Part shown: positions 9,136-17,576 of the stretch, one piece after another
How positions within the stretch are numbered: the first letter of the stretch is position 1
Layout: each line of letters begins with the position of its first letter
NCBI RefSeq assembly: GCF_038618305.1
Contig: NZ_CP152017.1
Location: forward strand, 1,465,501-1,529,500
Source: Sporosarcina sp. FSL K6-2383
GTDB lineage: Bacteria; Bacillota; Bacilli; Bacillales_A; Planococcaceae
Length of the DNA: 64,000 nt
Direction: 5' to 3'
The notes under the pieces: generated by a model
What the model was told of the DNA's origin: nothing
Databases searched by the model: none
What the model saw: the letters and a program-made list of their open reading frames with translations, nothing else
Position numbers and translations under genes: made by a program

Positions 9136-9164
9136 GCATATTCTGGATGACTGCGGACAGACTA
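9136..9164 (+). promoter_or_regulatory. SigF-type promoter of sigG
   Basis: GCATA (9136-9140) and GGACAGACTA (9155-9164), 14 bp apart, match the SigF -35 (GYATR) and -10 (GGNNANANTR) consensus at every fixed position. It also resembles a SigG promoter (CAGACTA as -10). Transcription would start about 30 bp before the sigG start codon, as expected for forespore control. Confidence 0.72.
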
Positions 9165-9201
9165 TTGTTACAGTCATCTACAGAATACGGAGGAAGAGCG
9201 A

Positions 9202-9987
9202 ATGGTGCGTACAAGAGTAGAAATATGCGGAATCGATACGTCCGAATTGCCATTACTCACGAATGAAGTGATGAAAGCAACGTTTATTAGGCTGCAAAGC
9301 GGCGATCATTCCGCAAGAGAAGAGCTAGTCATCGGTAATTTGCGACTTGTTCTTAGTTTAGTTCAACGTTTTGCGTATAGGGGAGAGCAAGCGGATGATT
9401 TATTTCAAGTCGGCTGCATTGGCTTACTAAAATCAATTGACAACTTCGACTTGAAACATAATGTGCGATTTTCAACGTATGCAGTGCCTATGATTGTCGG
9501 GGAGATTAAACGACATCTGCGTGATCATCATTCTATTCGAGTTTCGAGATCGTTACGCGACATTGCATATAAGGCAATCCGTGCGAAGGAACAGTTCATC
9601 AATGACAATCAGAAGGAACCTCGCATTTCTGATTTGTCGGACGCAACGGGAATCCCAGCGGATGATATTTTGTTTGCGCTCGATGCGATTCAAGATCCGA
9701 TGTCACTCCATGAGCCAATTAATAGTGATGGCGGAGACCCCGTCTATATGATGGATCAGCTACAGGACAAAACGGTTTCAGAAGAACGCTGGTTGACGTA
9801 TGTCGCTGTAAAAGAAACGGTATCTGAAATGGATGAGCGGCAACAGGCGATTCTTTCCAAACGCTTTTATTTAGGACAGACGCAGACGGAGATTGCCAAA
9901 GAGTTAGGAATTTCACAAGCCCAAATTTCGAGATTAGAAAAGAATGCAGTGAAAATTATTCGGGATGGCATGGATCAGAAAATATAA
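9202..9987 (+). CDS. sigG: RNA polymerase sporulation sigma factor SigG
   Basis: Late forespore sigma factor, 261 residues, a close match to B. subtilis SigG. The N terminus (MVRTRVEICGIDTSELPLL) carries the segment used for SpoIIAB/Gin control. Region 2 reads GNLRLVLSLVQRFAYRGEQADDLFQVG and RFSTYAVPMIVGEIKRHLRD. Region 4 has IAKELGISQAQISRLEK. CGGAGGAAGAG precedes the ATG. The gene is 93 bp after sigE with its own SigF-type promoter, as in B. subtilis, where spoIIIG is read mainly from that promoter. Confidence 0.97.
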   Translation: MVRTRVEICGIDTSELPLLTNEVMKATFIRLQSGDHSAREELVIGNLRLVLSLVQRFAYRGEQADDLFQVGCIGLLKSIDNFDLKHNVRFSTYAVPMIVGEIKRHLRDHHSIRVSRSLRDIAYKAIRAKEQFINDNQKEPRISDLSDATGIPADDILFALDAIQDPMSLHEPINSDGGDPVYMMDQLQDKTVSEERWLTYVAVKETVSEMDERQQAILSKRFYLGQTQTEIAKELGISQAQISRLEKNAVKIIRDGMDQKI

Positions 9988-10086
9988 GAGATCTGTTAAT
10001 TAACCAAGAAATAACTTTGTGTATAGACGCTTTTGATCACTTTAGATTGAACGATTTCTATACAATAGCCGAGCTGTTTTTATGGA

Positions 10087-10113
10087 TAGAGATGCGACTT
10101 CGCCGCATCTCTA
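10087..10113 (+). terminator. Terminator after sigG
   Basis: A perfect 10-bp stem TAGAGATGCG/CGCATCTCTA (10087-10096 with 10104-10113), a 7-nt loop and a T-rich tail, about 100 bp after sigG. Confidence 0.75.
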
Positions 10114-10160
10114 TTTATTTCTTTCGGTAATCTTATGGCGGCTGTTTATCCGCTGATCGC

Positions 10161-10256
10161 TGTAGGTGCGCGACAGGCGAATATTCACATCAGCACTTCG
10201 GGCAAACATGTCGTGAATATTTAGCCAAAAGCGAACCGAAAATTATCCAATGAAAA
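10161..10256. repeat. Dispersed hairpin element B, copy 1
   Basis: About 96 bp sharing both ends with 53695-53844: TGTAGGTGCGCGACAGGC and an AATATTCAC arm at the left; ATGTCGTGAA, TTAGCC, AAAGCGAACCGAAAAT and ATCCA at the right. The arms GGCGAATATTCAC (10176-10188) and GTGAATATTTAGCC (10213-10226) can pair. It fills most of the sigG-ylmC gap. Function unknown. Confidence 0.8.
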
Positions 10257-10330
10257 TAGTATCATCTACAGCGAGATGCCATAATGGTATCTCGTTTTTA
10301 ATCATATAGTCATTCTAAGGAGGGATTTGT

Positions 10331-10576
10331 ATGAGGTTTTCGGAAATTCAGAAAAAAGAAGTTATTGATGCAACAAAAGGTTCATTCCTTGGATTTGTTC
10401 AGGATGCAACGATTGATAGTAAGAATGGCAAAGTGGAGTCATTGCATGTTGGTGGCGGAGAAAGGAATCTTTTCTTTGAGGCTAAAGATAAGGACACGAA
10501 AAAAGTTCGTCTTGAAGACATTATGACAATCGGAAAAGATATTGTTTTAGTTGGTAAAAAAGACGACAAAAAATGA
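10331..10576 (+). CDS. ylmC: YlmC/YmxH family PRC-barrel sporulation-associated protein
   Basis: An 81-residue PRC-barrel protein, found next to sigG in endospore formers and usually annotated as YlmC/YmxH. The domain reads MRFSEIQKKEVIDATKGSFLGFVQDATID, then a glycine turn (GGGERNLFFEA) and VRLEDIMTIGKDIVLV; the tail is Lys/Asp-rich. Exact role unknown. AAGGAGGGATTTGT precedes the ATG. ylmA and ylmD of B. subtilis are missing at this locus. Confidence 0.82.
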   Translation: MRFSEIQKKEVIDATKGSFLGFVQDATIDSKNGKVESLHVGGGERNLFFEAKDKDTKKVRLEDIMTIGKDIVLVGKKDDKK

Positions 10577-10636
10577 CTTATTATTGATATGTAGCCGCTC
10601 ACTTGTTACAATGTAGTGTAAGAACTATGAAAAGTA

Positions 10637-11338
10637 GTGATAATAGTGAGTAGTTTACAACAGCGAATCGAAAAAATTGAATTTGATATACAGGACGCTT
10701 GTGATCGAACGGGCCGAGAGCGCTCAGAAATTACAGTCGTTGCCGTGACGAAAGAAGTGTCAGCGACAAGAGCATCCGATGTGATTGAAGCGGGTTTTTC
10801 CAATCTTGGTGAAAACCGCCCTGAAGTTCTTCTTGAAAAGCAGGAAACGATTCAAAACGGAGCAACTTGGCATTTCATCGGAAATGTTCAAAGCCGAAAA
10901 GTGAAAGATGTTATCAATCGCATCGACTACTTACATTCTGTAGATCGAATAAACGTCGTGAAAGAAGTTCAAAAGCGCGCAGATCAACCTGTTGATTGTT
11001 TCATCCAAGTGAATGTATCAGGTGAAGAGACTAAATCGGGCGTTACGCCAGCCGAGCTACCTAATTTCATCGAACAGGTAGGAGCTTACGATAAAATCCG
11101 TGTCATTGGTTTAATGACAATGGCTCCATTCACGGAGGATATGGATAGAGTCCGTGCTGTTTTCCGTTCGTTGCGGGAGCTTCGTGACGGAATAGCGGCT
11201 CAAGGATTGCCATTTGCACCGTGTACACAATTGTCTATGGGAATGTCCAATGATTTCATAATCGCAATCGAGGAAGGTGCAACTCATGTCAGAATCGGGA
11301 CTGCACTTGTCGGAGCAGAAAGCGGGGAGGACGCATGA
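10637..11338 (+). CDS. ylmE: YggS family PLP homeostasis protein (YlmE)
   Basis: A pyridoxal-phosphate-binding protein with an alanine-racemase-like TIM barrel that helps PLP homeostasis. The PLP lysine lies in VVAVTKEVS (about residue 38). [47 protein letters not shown] and [15 protein letters not shown] motifs are the usual YggS landmarks. The start is GTG 10637 or GTG 10646; neither has a strong ribosome-binding site. The 3' end overlaps sepF by 4 bp. Confidence 0.9.
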   Translation: MIIVSSLQQRIEKIEFDIQDACDRTGRERSEITVVAVTKEVSATRASDVIEAGFSNLGENRPEVLLEKQETIQNGATWHFIGNVQSRKVKDVINRIDYLHSVDRINVVKEVQKRADQPVDCFIQVNVSGEETKSGVTPAELPNFIEQVGAYDKIRVIGLMTMAPFTEDMDRVRAVFRSLRELRDGIAAQGLPFAPCTQLSMGMSNDFIIAIEEGATHVRIGTALVGAESGEDA

Positions 11339-11793
11339 GTATCAAGAATAAATTTGAAAAATGGTTTTATTTAGATGATGAGGAAGAGACTGGTCAAGAA
11401 CAACAACGTCAAGAAGAGCCACGTGCTTCCCAAGAACCACCACAGCAGCGTAAGGCGCAACCAAGAAGACAGAAACAGCCGATGGGCGAAGCACAACAAG
11501 CTGCAACAGTCGTCAGCCTGCAAAGTGTTCAAAAATCGTCTAAAGTGATACTTATCGAACCGCGTGTTTATGCGGAAGCGCAAGATATTTCAGAGCACTT
11601 GAAAAATAAAAGGGCAGTCGTTGTCAACCTACAGCGAATTGAGCGTGACCAAGGGATTCGTATTGTAGATTTCCTTAGTGGAACGGTTTATGCGCTAAGT
11701 GGTGACATTCAACGCATTGGAACGGATATTTTCCTTTGCACGCCTGAAAATGTAGAAGTAGCGGGTGCAATATCCGATTACTTTGAACGATAG
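11335..11793 (+). CDS. sepF: Cell division protein SepF
   Basis: A membrane-binding partner of FtsZ that aligns and tethers filaments. The first ~10 residues are the amphipathic membrane anchor ([13 protein letters not shown]). Residues 18-58 are a variable, Gln/Arg-rich linker. The C-terminal SepF core (about 65-152) contains [30 protein letters not shown] and [22 protein letters not shown] precedes the ATG, which overlaps the ylmE stop codon. Confidence 0.94.
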   Translation: MSIKNKFEKWFYLDDEEETGQEQQRQEEPRASQEPPQQRKAQPRRQKQPMGEAQQAATVVSLQSVQKSSKVILIEPRVYAEAQDISEHLKNKRAVVVNLQRIERDQGIRIVDFLSGTVYALSGDIQRIGTDIFLCTPENVEVAGAISDYFER

Positions 11794-11890
11794 AATATCA
11801 ATCACATCTCCGCGAGATTGCGTCCGGATTATTTCGAGCATGCTCGAAAAGTTCCTTTAAAAATCCGTGACATCCGCCGGAGGCTTGACT
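11791..11890. repeat. Structured dispersed element C, copy 1
   Basis: About 100 bp shared with 50863-50960 (copy 2) and in part with 20793-20840 (fragment, opposite strand). The outer stem GTCCGGATT (11822-11830)/AATCCGTGAC (11862-11871) encloses a perfect palindrome TTCGAGCATGCTCGAA (11833-11848). The 3' end is the constant block ACATCCGCCGGAGGCTT. Between sepF and ylmG, transcribed with them if no terminator intervenes. Confidence 0.85.
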
Positions 11891-12008
11891 TAAATCAGTA
11901 GGGTGAATGAACATCCGCTGATTTGAAATACAACACGGCATTTATCCCCCTACCTATAGAAATGGGGGACTTCTGCTGAATTAAGTAAAATGAGGTGTAT
12001 GAATTACT

Positions 12009-12281
12009 ATGGCAGTTAGTTTGATTTATAATGGTGTATACTGGGCGTTTCAAATTTATACAATAGCGTTAGTTATTTATATTTTAATGTCATGGGTACC
12101 TTCTACGCGTGACACGAAATTTGGTCAAATTCTTGCGGCGATTGTAGAGCCATATTTGAGCTTTTTCAGGAAATTCATCCCGCCACTAGGGATGATTGAT
12201 ATTTCACCAATCGTTGCGTTGTTTGCGTTGAGCTTAATTCGTGCAGGTGTTATTTCAATATTGAATATTGTTTTCTTTTAA
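12009..12281 (+). CDS. ylmG: YggT family membrane protein (YlmG)
   Basis: A 90-residue YggT protein with two membrane segments (about residues 10-30 and 62-85). [12 protein letters not shown] and [19 protein letters not shown] are typical of the family. It is a conserved member of the division gene cluster, with a proposed role in chromosome or envelope organisation. AAATGAGGTG precedes the ATG. A terminator hairpin follows. Confidence 0.88.
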   Translation: MAVSLIYNGVYWAFQIYTIALVIYILMSWVPSTRDTKFGQILAAIVEPYLSFFRKFIPPLGMIDISPIVALFALSLIRAGVISILNIVFF

Positions 12282-12290
12282 AATATAATG

Positions 12291-12318
12291 CAAATCCTCA
12301 CCTTGGTGGGGATTTTTG
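12291..12318 (+). terminator. Terminator between ylmG and ylmH
   Basis: AAATCCTCACC pairs with GGTGGGGATTT (one G-T wobble), followed by T residues. It may only attenuate read-through, since ylmH starts 18 bp later. Confidence 0.65.
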
Positions 12319-12335
12319 TGTAAGAGGGGTACATC

Positions 12336-13112
12336 ATGGAAACCATATTACAACATTTTCGTAAAGATGAGCAGCCGTTCATTGAGATGGCAATTGGTTG
12401 GATTCGCGAAGTCGAGGATAGTTATGCCCCTAAATTGACGGGGTTTCTTGATCCGAGACAGCGGTTTATTGTTGAATCATTAGCACGTAATTCGATGCTA
12501 TTGGTTGGTTCATACGGGGCATTTGCCGAGGCGGAGCGACTGCGGATTTTGATCTATCCAGATTATTATGTGTCCGAAACGGATGATTATCAAATTGCCA
12601 TGTTCAATGTGAAATACGCTTCGAAATTTTTGCAGCTGGAGCATAAAGATATTCTGGGATCTATGATGTCACTTGGGATTGATCGTTCAAAATTTGGCGA
12701 TATCCGTGTAGGTGAGGAAGAAGTACAATTTGCAGTTGCTGATGAGCTGAAGGATTATATGACGGCTAATTTTGTTTCGATCGGCAAAGCAAAAGTAACA
12801 GTTGAAGAAAGTAATAGTCCGGAGGATTGGATAGCTTCGACAGATAGCTGGACGGAAGAAATGCATATTGTCAGTTCTTTGCGACTTGATACGGTTATTG
12901 CGGCGCTGGCAAATGTCTCAAGACAAAAGGCAGCATCGCTTATTCATGGGGACAAAGTAAAAGTGAATTGGGCAGTTCGGGATCAGCCTGCGTTTGAACT
13001 GCAAGAGTTGGACATGTTATCTGTTAGAGGTTTCGGTAGATTTAAAGTGATGGCGATTGAAGGAAGAACACGAAAAGATAAAATTCGGCTCGTCGTTGGA
13101 AAGTTAGAATGA
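12336..13112 (+). CDS. ylmH: S4-domain RNA-binding protein YlmH (RqcP-like)
   Basis: A 258-residue YlmH protein with a C-terminal S4 RNA-binding domain (from about residue 182: LDTVIAALANVSRQKAASLIHGDKVKVNW). The N-terminal region has the YlmH landmarks FLDPRQRFIVESLA and ILIYPDYY. In B. subtilis YlmH has been reported to bind stalled 50S subunits and to replace RqcP in alanine tailing; this is family knowledge. The RqcH gene is also in this window, at 36239-37930. The start is ATG 12336 behind AGAGGGG. Confidence 0.88.
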   Translation: METILQHFRKDEQPFIEMAIGWIREVEDSYAPKLTGFLDPRQRFIVESLARNSMLLVGSYGAFAEAERLRILIYPDYYVSETDDYQIAMFNVKYASKFLQLEHKDILGSMMSLGIDRSKFGDIRVGEEEVQFAVADELKDYMTANFVSIGKAKVTVEESNSPEDWIASTDSWTEEMHIVSSLRLDTVIAALANVSRQKAASLIHGDKVKVNWAVRDQPAFELQELDMLSVRGFGRFKVMAIEGRTRKDKIRLVVGKLE

Positions 13113-13150
13113 CTTTTCAGATAATAGTTTTTGAAAAATGCTGTTTTCTA

Positions 13151-13176
13151 ACACTCTAGCATGTATAATAGAGTGT
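13151..13176. promoter_or_regulatory. Inverted repeat around the divIVA -10 box
   Basis: ACACTCTA (13151-13158) and TAGAGTGT (13169-13176) form a perfect 8-bp inverted repeat. TATAAT (13164-13169) lies between the arms. No good -35 box stands 17 bp upstream. A regulator site or a chance palindrome are both possible. Confidence 0.45.
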
Positions 13177-13203
13177 AAATGATGTTGTAGGGGGATGCGT
13201 TGA

Positions 13204-13710
13204 ATGGCTCTATCACCAATTGATATACATAATAAAGAATTCACTAGTAAATTCCGCGGCTATGATGAAGATGAGGTCAACGAGTTTCTAGAGCAAATCA
13301 TGAAAGACTTTGAAAATCTTCTTGAAGAAAATAAAACGCTGAAAAATAGCTTGAAGCAATCGACTGAACAAGTTACTCATTTCAATTCAATTGAACAAAC
13401 GCTACAAAAGTCTATCCTAGTTGCACAGGAGGCTGCAGAAGATGTGCGTCGTAACTCCATGAAAGAATCTAAGTTAATTGTGAAAGAAGCAGAAAAAAAT
13501 GCAGATCGAATTGTCAATGAAGCACTCACACGTGCCCGTCGAATTTCGGTGGAAATTGAAGATTTGAAAAAGCAATCAAAAGTATTCCGTACTCGTTTCA
13601 AAATGCTGATTGAAGCACAGCTGGACTTGATTCAATCTGATGACTGGGATAGTCTAATGGAGTACGAAATTGATACAGAACGGTTAGAAATGGTAGCGGA
13701 TAACGAGTAA
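13204..13710 (+). CDS. divIVA: Cell division initiation protein DivIVA
   Basis: A curvature-sensing coiled-coil protein of septa and poles; in spore formers it also anchors the origin region. The N-terminal lipid-binding domain reads SPIDIHNKEFTSKFRGYDED and VNEFLEQIMKDFE. Coiled coils cover about residues 30-60 and 75-150. The length is 168 residues, near B. subtilis DivIVA. The ATG follows a GGGGGATGCG ribosome-binding site. The ileS promoter starts only 2 bp after the stop codon. Confidence 0.95.
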   Translation: MALSPIDIHNKEFTSKFRGYDEDEVNEFLEQIMKDFENLLEENKTLKNSLKQSTEQVTHFNSIEQTLQKSILVAQEAAEDVRRNSMKESKLIVKEAEKNADRIVNEALTRARRISVEIEDLKKQSKVFRTRFKMLIEAQLDLIQSDDWDSLMEYEIDTERLEMVADNE

Positions 13711-13712
13711 GC

Positions 13713-13742
13713 TTGACATTTATCTAATTGTACACTTATAAT
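13713..13742 (+). promoter_or_regulatory. SigA promoter of the ileS T-box transcript
   Basis: TTGACA (13713-13718)-N18-TATAAT (13737-13742), both boxes perfect, directly after divIVA and before the T-box leader. Confidence 0.85.
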
Positions 13743-13769
13743 TGTCTCCATATATTTAGAATGGCATTG

Positions 13770-14000
13770 ACAGAGATAGTAATTTTCAAATTTGTGCATA
13801 GCGAGTCGGGGATGGTGAGAGCCCGGTCAACAAATTGGAAATGAAGATCACTCCTGAGCCGGATTGCGGAAAGTATACACAATCCCGGAAACACCCCGTT
13901 ACGGTGTCTGAGTGGTAGCAAATACATTTGCTACAAGTAGGGTGGTAACGCGAGAATAATTCTTCGTCCCTTTTTAGGGGCGGGGGATTTTTTTTGTTTT
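13770..14000 (+). promoter_or_regulatory. Isoleucine T-box riboswitch of ileS
   Basis: A tRNA-sensing leader. The T-box core AGGGTGGTAACGCG lies at 13939-13952. The probable specifier codon ATC (Ile) is at 13847-13849, just before ACTCCTGAGC. The leader ends in a terminator: CGTCCC/GGGGCG with a long T run at about 13965-13995. Uncharged tRNA-Ile would stabilise the antiterminator and switch ileS on. Confidence 0.93.
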
Positions 14001-14013
14001 TAGGAATGAATAT

Positions 14014-14101
14014 AGCGAAGGCGCTTTAACGGGGGTAGCCGGAGCCGTAAGACTGACGGCGAAGCTGTCTGGCTTATGGCGGGAGGCATCCCCCAGCGCC
14101 A
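14014..14101. repeat. Structured dispersed element A, copy 1
   Basis: About 88 bp shared with 45539-45626. Nested stems: GGCGCT/AGCGCC (14020-14025 with 14095-14100), GGGGG/CCCCC (14031-14035 with 14090-14094) and GCCGTAAG/CTTATGGC (14044-14051 with 14073-14080). Bases differing between the copies mostly keep pairing. It lies between the T-box terminator and the ileS ribosome-binding site. Confidence 0.87.
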
Positions 14102-14160
14102 GAGCGGCTTCAATGGACTTTTTTATATCAATTACTCAAAATTAAAAGGAGGAATACAAA

Positions 14161-16923
14161 ATGGAATACAAAGATACATTACTAATGCCGAAAACAGACT
14201 TCCCAATGCGTGGAGGTTTACCAACGAACGAGCCGAAAATGCAAGAGAAATGGGAACAGATGGACATCTACAAATTAGTACAAGAACGGACAGCAGGTCG
14301 CCCGTACTTTATCCTTCATGATGGACCTCCCTACGCAAACGGCGATCTTCATATGGGCCACGCAATGAACAAAGTACTCAAAGATATGATCGTCCGTCAT
14401 AAATCAATGACAGGCTTCCACGCACCATACGTCCCAGGTTGGGATACACACGGACTGCCGATTGAACAGGCACTCGTGAACAAAGGTGTAAAAAGAAAAG
14501 AAATGTCACTAGCTGAATTCCGTAAAATGTGTGAGGACTATGCGCTTGGCCAGATTGATAACCAACGCAGTCAATTTAAACGCATCGGTGTCCGTGGAGA
14601 TTGGGATAATCCATATATTACATTAAAACCTGCTTTTGAAGCACGTCAAATTAAAGTATTTGGCGATATGGCGAAAAAAGGCTATATCTATAAAGGCTTG
14701 AAGCCAGTTTACTGGTCACCTTCAAGTGAATCTGCACTTGCAGAAGCAGAAATTGAATATCAAGATAAAAAATCAGCATCTATCTATGTTGGTTTCCCTG
14801 TCAAAGACGGTTTAGGTGTCATTGATGCAGATGTTCAATTCTTAATCTGGACAACGACTCCGTGGACGATTCCTGCCAACCTTGGGATTTCCGTTCATCC
14901 GGAATTCACGTACGTTATTGTGAAAGTAGGAGAAGAAAAGTTCTTAATTGCCAAAGACTTGCTTACATTCGTAGCAACAGAAATTGGCTGGGAAGATTAT
15001 GCGGTTGAACGTGAGTTGAAAGGTTCTGAGTTGGATCGCGTTGTTGCGAAACATCCATTGTATGATCGCGATTCACTCGTTATGTTAGGTGATCATGTTA
15101 CAGCAGAAGCGGGTACTGGATGTGTCCACACGGCACCTGGTCACGGGGAAGATGACTTCTACATCTCGAAAGCTTACGGCATTGATGCATTATCGCCAAT
15201 TGATGATCGTGGAGTGATGACAGACGAGGCACCTGGCTTTGCAGGACTATTTTATGAAGATGCGAATAAAGCAATTACAGAAGCGCTCGACAAAGTAGGC
15301 GCACTGAAGAAGTTATCATTCATCACACACTCGTATCCTCATGATTGGCGCACGAAAAAACCGGTTATTTACCGAGCGACGGCACAGTGGTTTGCTTCCA
15401 TCGAATCATTCCGTACAGAACTGCTAGATGCGATCAACAATACGAAATTCACGCCGGCATGGGGTGAAACACGATTGTACAACATGGTACGTGATCGCGG
15501 CGACTGGTGTATTTCACGTCAACGTGTGTGGGGAGTTCCAATTCCTGTGTTCTACGCAGAAAATGGCGAGCCAATCATTACAGATGAAACGATTGATCAT
15601 GTTGCAGAGCTATTCCGTGAGCATGGTTCAAATATTTGGTTTGAACGTGAAGCAAAAGATCTTCTACCAGAAGGATTCACACACGAAGGAAGTCCAAACG
15701 GGGAGTTTACAAAAGAAACGGACATTATGGACGTTTGGTTTGACTCAGGCACAACGCATCAAGGTGTGCTCGTCGAAAGAGATGACCTTGTTTACCCAGC
15801 TGATTTGTATTTAGAAGGATCTGACCAATACCGTGGATGGTTCAACTCATCCCTAACGACAAGTGTTGCGATTAATGGTCATGCACCTTACAAAGGCTTG
15901 CTAAGCCATGGTTTCACACTTGATAAAGACGGACGTAAAATGAGTAAATCGATTGGGAACGTTATCGTTCCGGCAAAAGTGATGAACCAGCTTGGAGCTG
16001 ACATTCTTCGTCTATGGGTTTCTTCTGTTGATTACACGGCGGATGTGCGGGTTTCGGATTCGAACTTCAAGCAAGTTTCTGAAGTGTATCGGAAAATCCG
16101 TAACACACTGCGCTTCTTACATGGTAATACGTCTGACTTCAATCCTGCGACAGATGCGGTCGCATTCGCAGATATGCGTCCTGTTGACCAATTTGTCTAT
16201 GTGAAATTACAGGATTTGATCAAAGAAGTACGCGCGGCATATGACAACTATGAATTTGCAACAGTTTACCATGCAGTGAATAACTTCTGTACGGGCGAAT
16301 TGAGCTCGTTCTACTTGGATATTGCCAAAGACGTTGTCTATATCGAAGGTGTGGACCATCCACATCGTCGTGCGATGCAAACAGTCATGTACGATACATT
16401 GATGGCAATGTTGAAATTGTTGACACCAATCGTGCCACATACAACAGATGAAATGTGGGCTTATATCGAGCATAAGGATGAAGTGAGTATCCAGCTAACA
16501 GATATGCCAGAAGCACAGGATCTTGGAGAACAAGCGCAAGCATTGCGTGAACGTTTTGCAACACTAATGCTTGTTCGCGATGATGTCTTGAAAGCACTTG
16601 AGGAAGCACGTAATAGCAAAGTTATCGGTAAATCACTTGAAGCAAAAGTGACAGTTGCGGTTCCTGAAAACTTACAAGGTGTCTTTGCAGCAGAGGATAT
16701 TGACTTTGCGCAATTCTTCATCGTATCGAAGTTTGCGGAAGGCGATGCTGCGAATATGCCTGAAGGAACATTGAAGCTAGACACAGTAAGCGTTCTTGTG
16801 GAACCAGCAGATGGTGAGAAATGTGAGCGTTGCTGGACAATTTCTGAAACGGTTGGTCAGGATGATACGCATGCAACATTATGTGTACGTTGTGCAGATG
16901 TTGTGAAAAAGCATTACGCGTAA
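14161..16923 (+). CDS. ileS: Isoleucyl-tRNA synthetase
   Basis: Class I aminoacyl-tRNA synthetase that charges tRNA-Ile, 920 residues. The HIGH motif lies in [11 protein letters not shown] (about residues 57-67). The editing domain is in the CP1 insertion (about 190-390, with [11 protein letters not shown]). The KMSKS motif is in [10 protein letters not shown] (about 592-601). A C-terminal zinc site is made by CERC and CVRC (about 887-910). AAAAGGAGGAATAC precedes the ATG. Expression is under the T-box just upstream. Confidence 0.98.
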   Translation: MEYKDTLLMPKTDFPMRGGLPTNEPKMQEKWEQMDIYKLVQERTAGRPYFILHDGPPYANGDLHMGHAMNKVLKDMIVRHKSMTGFHAPYVPGWDTHGLPIEQALVNKGVKRKEMSLAEFRKMCEDYALGQIDNQRSQFKRIGVRGDWDNPYITLKPAFEARQIKVFGDMAKKGYIYKGLKPVYWSPSSESALAEAEIEYQDKKSASIYVGFPVKDGLGVIDADVQFLIWTTTPWTIPANLGISVHPEFTYVIVKVGEEKFLIAKDLLTFVATEIGWEDYAVERELKGSELDRVVAKHPLYDRDSLVMLGDHVTAEAGTGCVHTAPGHGEDDFYISKAYGIDALSPIDDRGVMTDEAPGFAGLFYEDANKAITEALDKVGALKKLSFITHSYPHDWRTKKPVIYRATAQWFASIESFRTELLDAINNTKFTPAWGETRLYNMVRDRGDWCISRQRVWGVPIPVFYAENGEPIITDETIDHVAELFREHGSNIWFEREAKDLLPEGFTHEGSPNGEFTKETDIMDVWFDSGTTHQGVLVERDDLVYPADLYLEGSDQYRGWFNSSLTTSVAINGHAPYKGLLSHGFTLDKDGRKMSKSIGNVIVPAKVMNQLGADILRLWVSSVDYTADVRVSDSNFKQVSEVYRKIRNTLRFLHGNTSDFNPATDAVAFADMRPVDQFVYVKLQDLIKEVRAAYDNYEFATVYHAVNNFCTGELSSFYLDIAKDVVYIEGVDHPHRRAMQTVMYDTLMAMLKLLTPIVPHTTDEMWAYIEHKDEVSIQLTDMPEAQDLGEQAQALRERFATLMLVRDDVLKALEEARNSKVIGKSLEAKVTVAVPENLQGVFAAEDIDFAQFFIVSKFAEGDAANMPEGTLKLDTVSVLVEPADGEKCERCWTISETVGQDDTHATLCVRCADVVKKHYA

Positions 16924-16928
16924 AATTA

Positions 16929-16975
16929 AAAACAGCTGTGGCGGTCTACTCAAAGACTTGCCACAGCTGTTTTAT
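16929..16975 (+). terminator. Terminator after ileS
   Basis: AAACAGCTGTGGC pairs with GCCACAGCTGTTT, followed by TTATT, 8 nt after the stop codon. Confidence 0.9.
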
Positions 16976-17036
16976 TCTGTCTAATCTCTAGTGCTGAGCC
17001 TTGCTAAAAAGAATCTCGACGTCAGCTTGCTAGTTA

Positions 17037-17067
17037 CTGACACCCTCGCCCCTTAATGTGGTAAAAT
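17037..17067 (+). promoter_or_regulatory. Likely promoter of lspA-rluD
   Basis: An extended -10, TGGTAAAAT (TG at 17059-17060, TAAAAT at 17062-17067), with a weak -35 CTGACA at 17037-17042. Confidence 0.45.
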
Positions 17068-17099
17068 AATACGTAATCTGTTGGACGGGGGTATCGGGA

Positions 17100-17576
17100 T
17101 TGTTTATATATTATGGATTGGCGGCATTCGTCATTATTTTAGATCAGTTGACAAAATGGCTCGTCGTTAAAAACATGGAACTTGGCGAGAGAATCAGTAT
17201 TGCAGATCCCTATTTGGGCTTGCTTTCCCATCGTAACAGAGGAGCAGCATGGGGAATGCTTGAAGGGCAGATGTGGTTATTTTATATCGTCACGGTCGTA
17301 GTTGTAGCAGGCATTATCTACTTCTTCCATAAAGAAGCGAAAGGCTCTGTCCTTTTTGGATTAAGTCTGATGTTCCTTCTGGGAGGAGCGATTGGTAACT
17401 TCATTGATCGTCTGCTACGCAAGGAAGTCGTCGATTTTGTTGACGTCATCATTCCAGTTATCAATTATGATTTCCCGATATTCAATGTAGCCGACGCAGC
17501 ATTGACTGTTGGTGTAGTCTTAATCATCATCCACGTCATTATGGATGAAAAAAAGAATAAGAAAAAGGTGTCCTAA
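17100..17576 (+). CDS. lspA: Lipoprotein signal peptidase (signal peptidase II)
   Basis: The membrane aspartyl peptidase that cleaves prolipoproteins before the lipidated cysteine. Its 158 residues have four membrane helices. The two conserved active-site regions are NFIDRLLRKEVVDFVDV and FPIFNVADAALTVG. NRGAAWGML is also diagnostic. The start is TTG 17100 behind GACGGGGGTATC. The stop codon overlaps the start of rluD by one base. Several lipoproteins are encoded in this window (30785 and 52187). Confidence 0.95.
   Translation: MFIYYGLAAFVIILDQLTKWLVVKNMELGERISIADPYLGLLSHRNRGAAWGMLEGQMWLFYIVTVVVVAGIIYFFHKEAKGSVLFGLSLMFLLGGAIGNFIDRLLRKEVVDFVDVIIPVINYDFPIFNVADAALTVGVVLIIIHVIMDEKKNKKKVS

Noticed and set aside
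14076..14321. 81-residue plus-strand frame before and overlapping ileS.
   Set aside because: Its start is in element A and it overlaps the ileS N terminus in another frame; ileS with its good ribosome-binding site explains the sequence.
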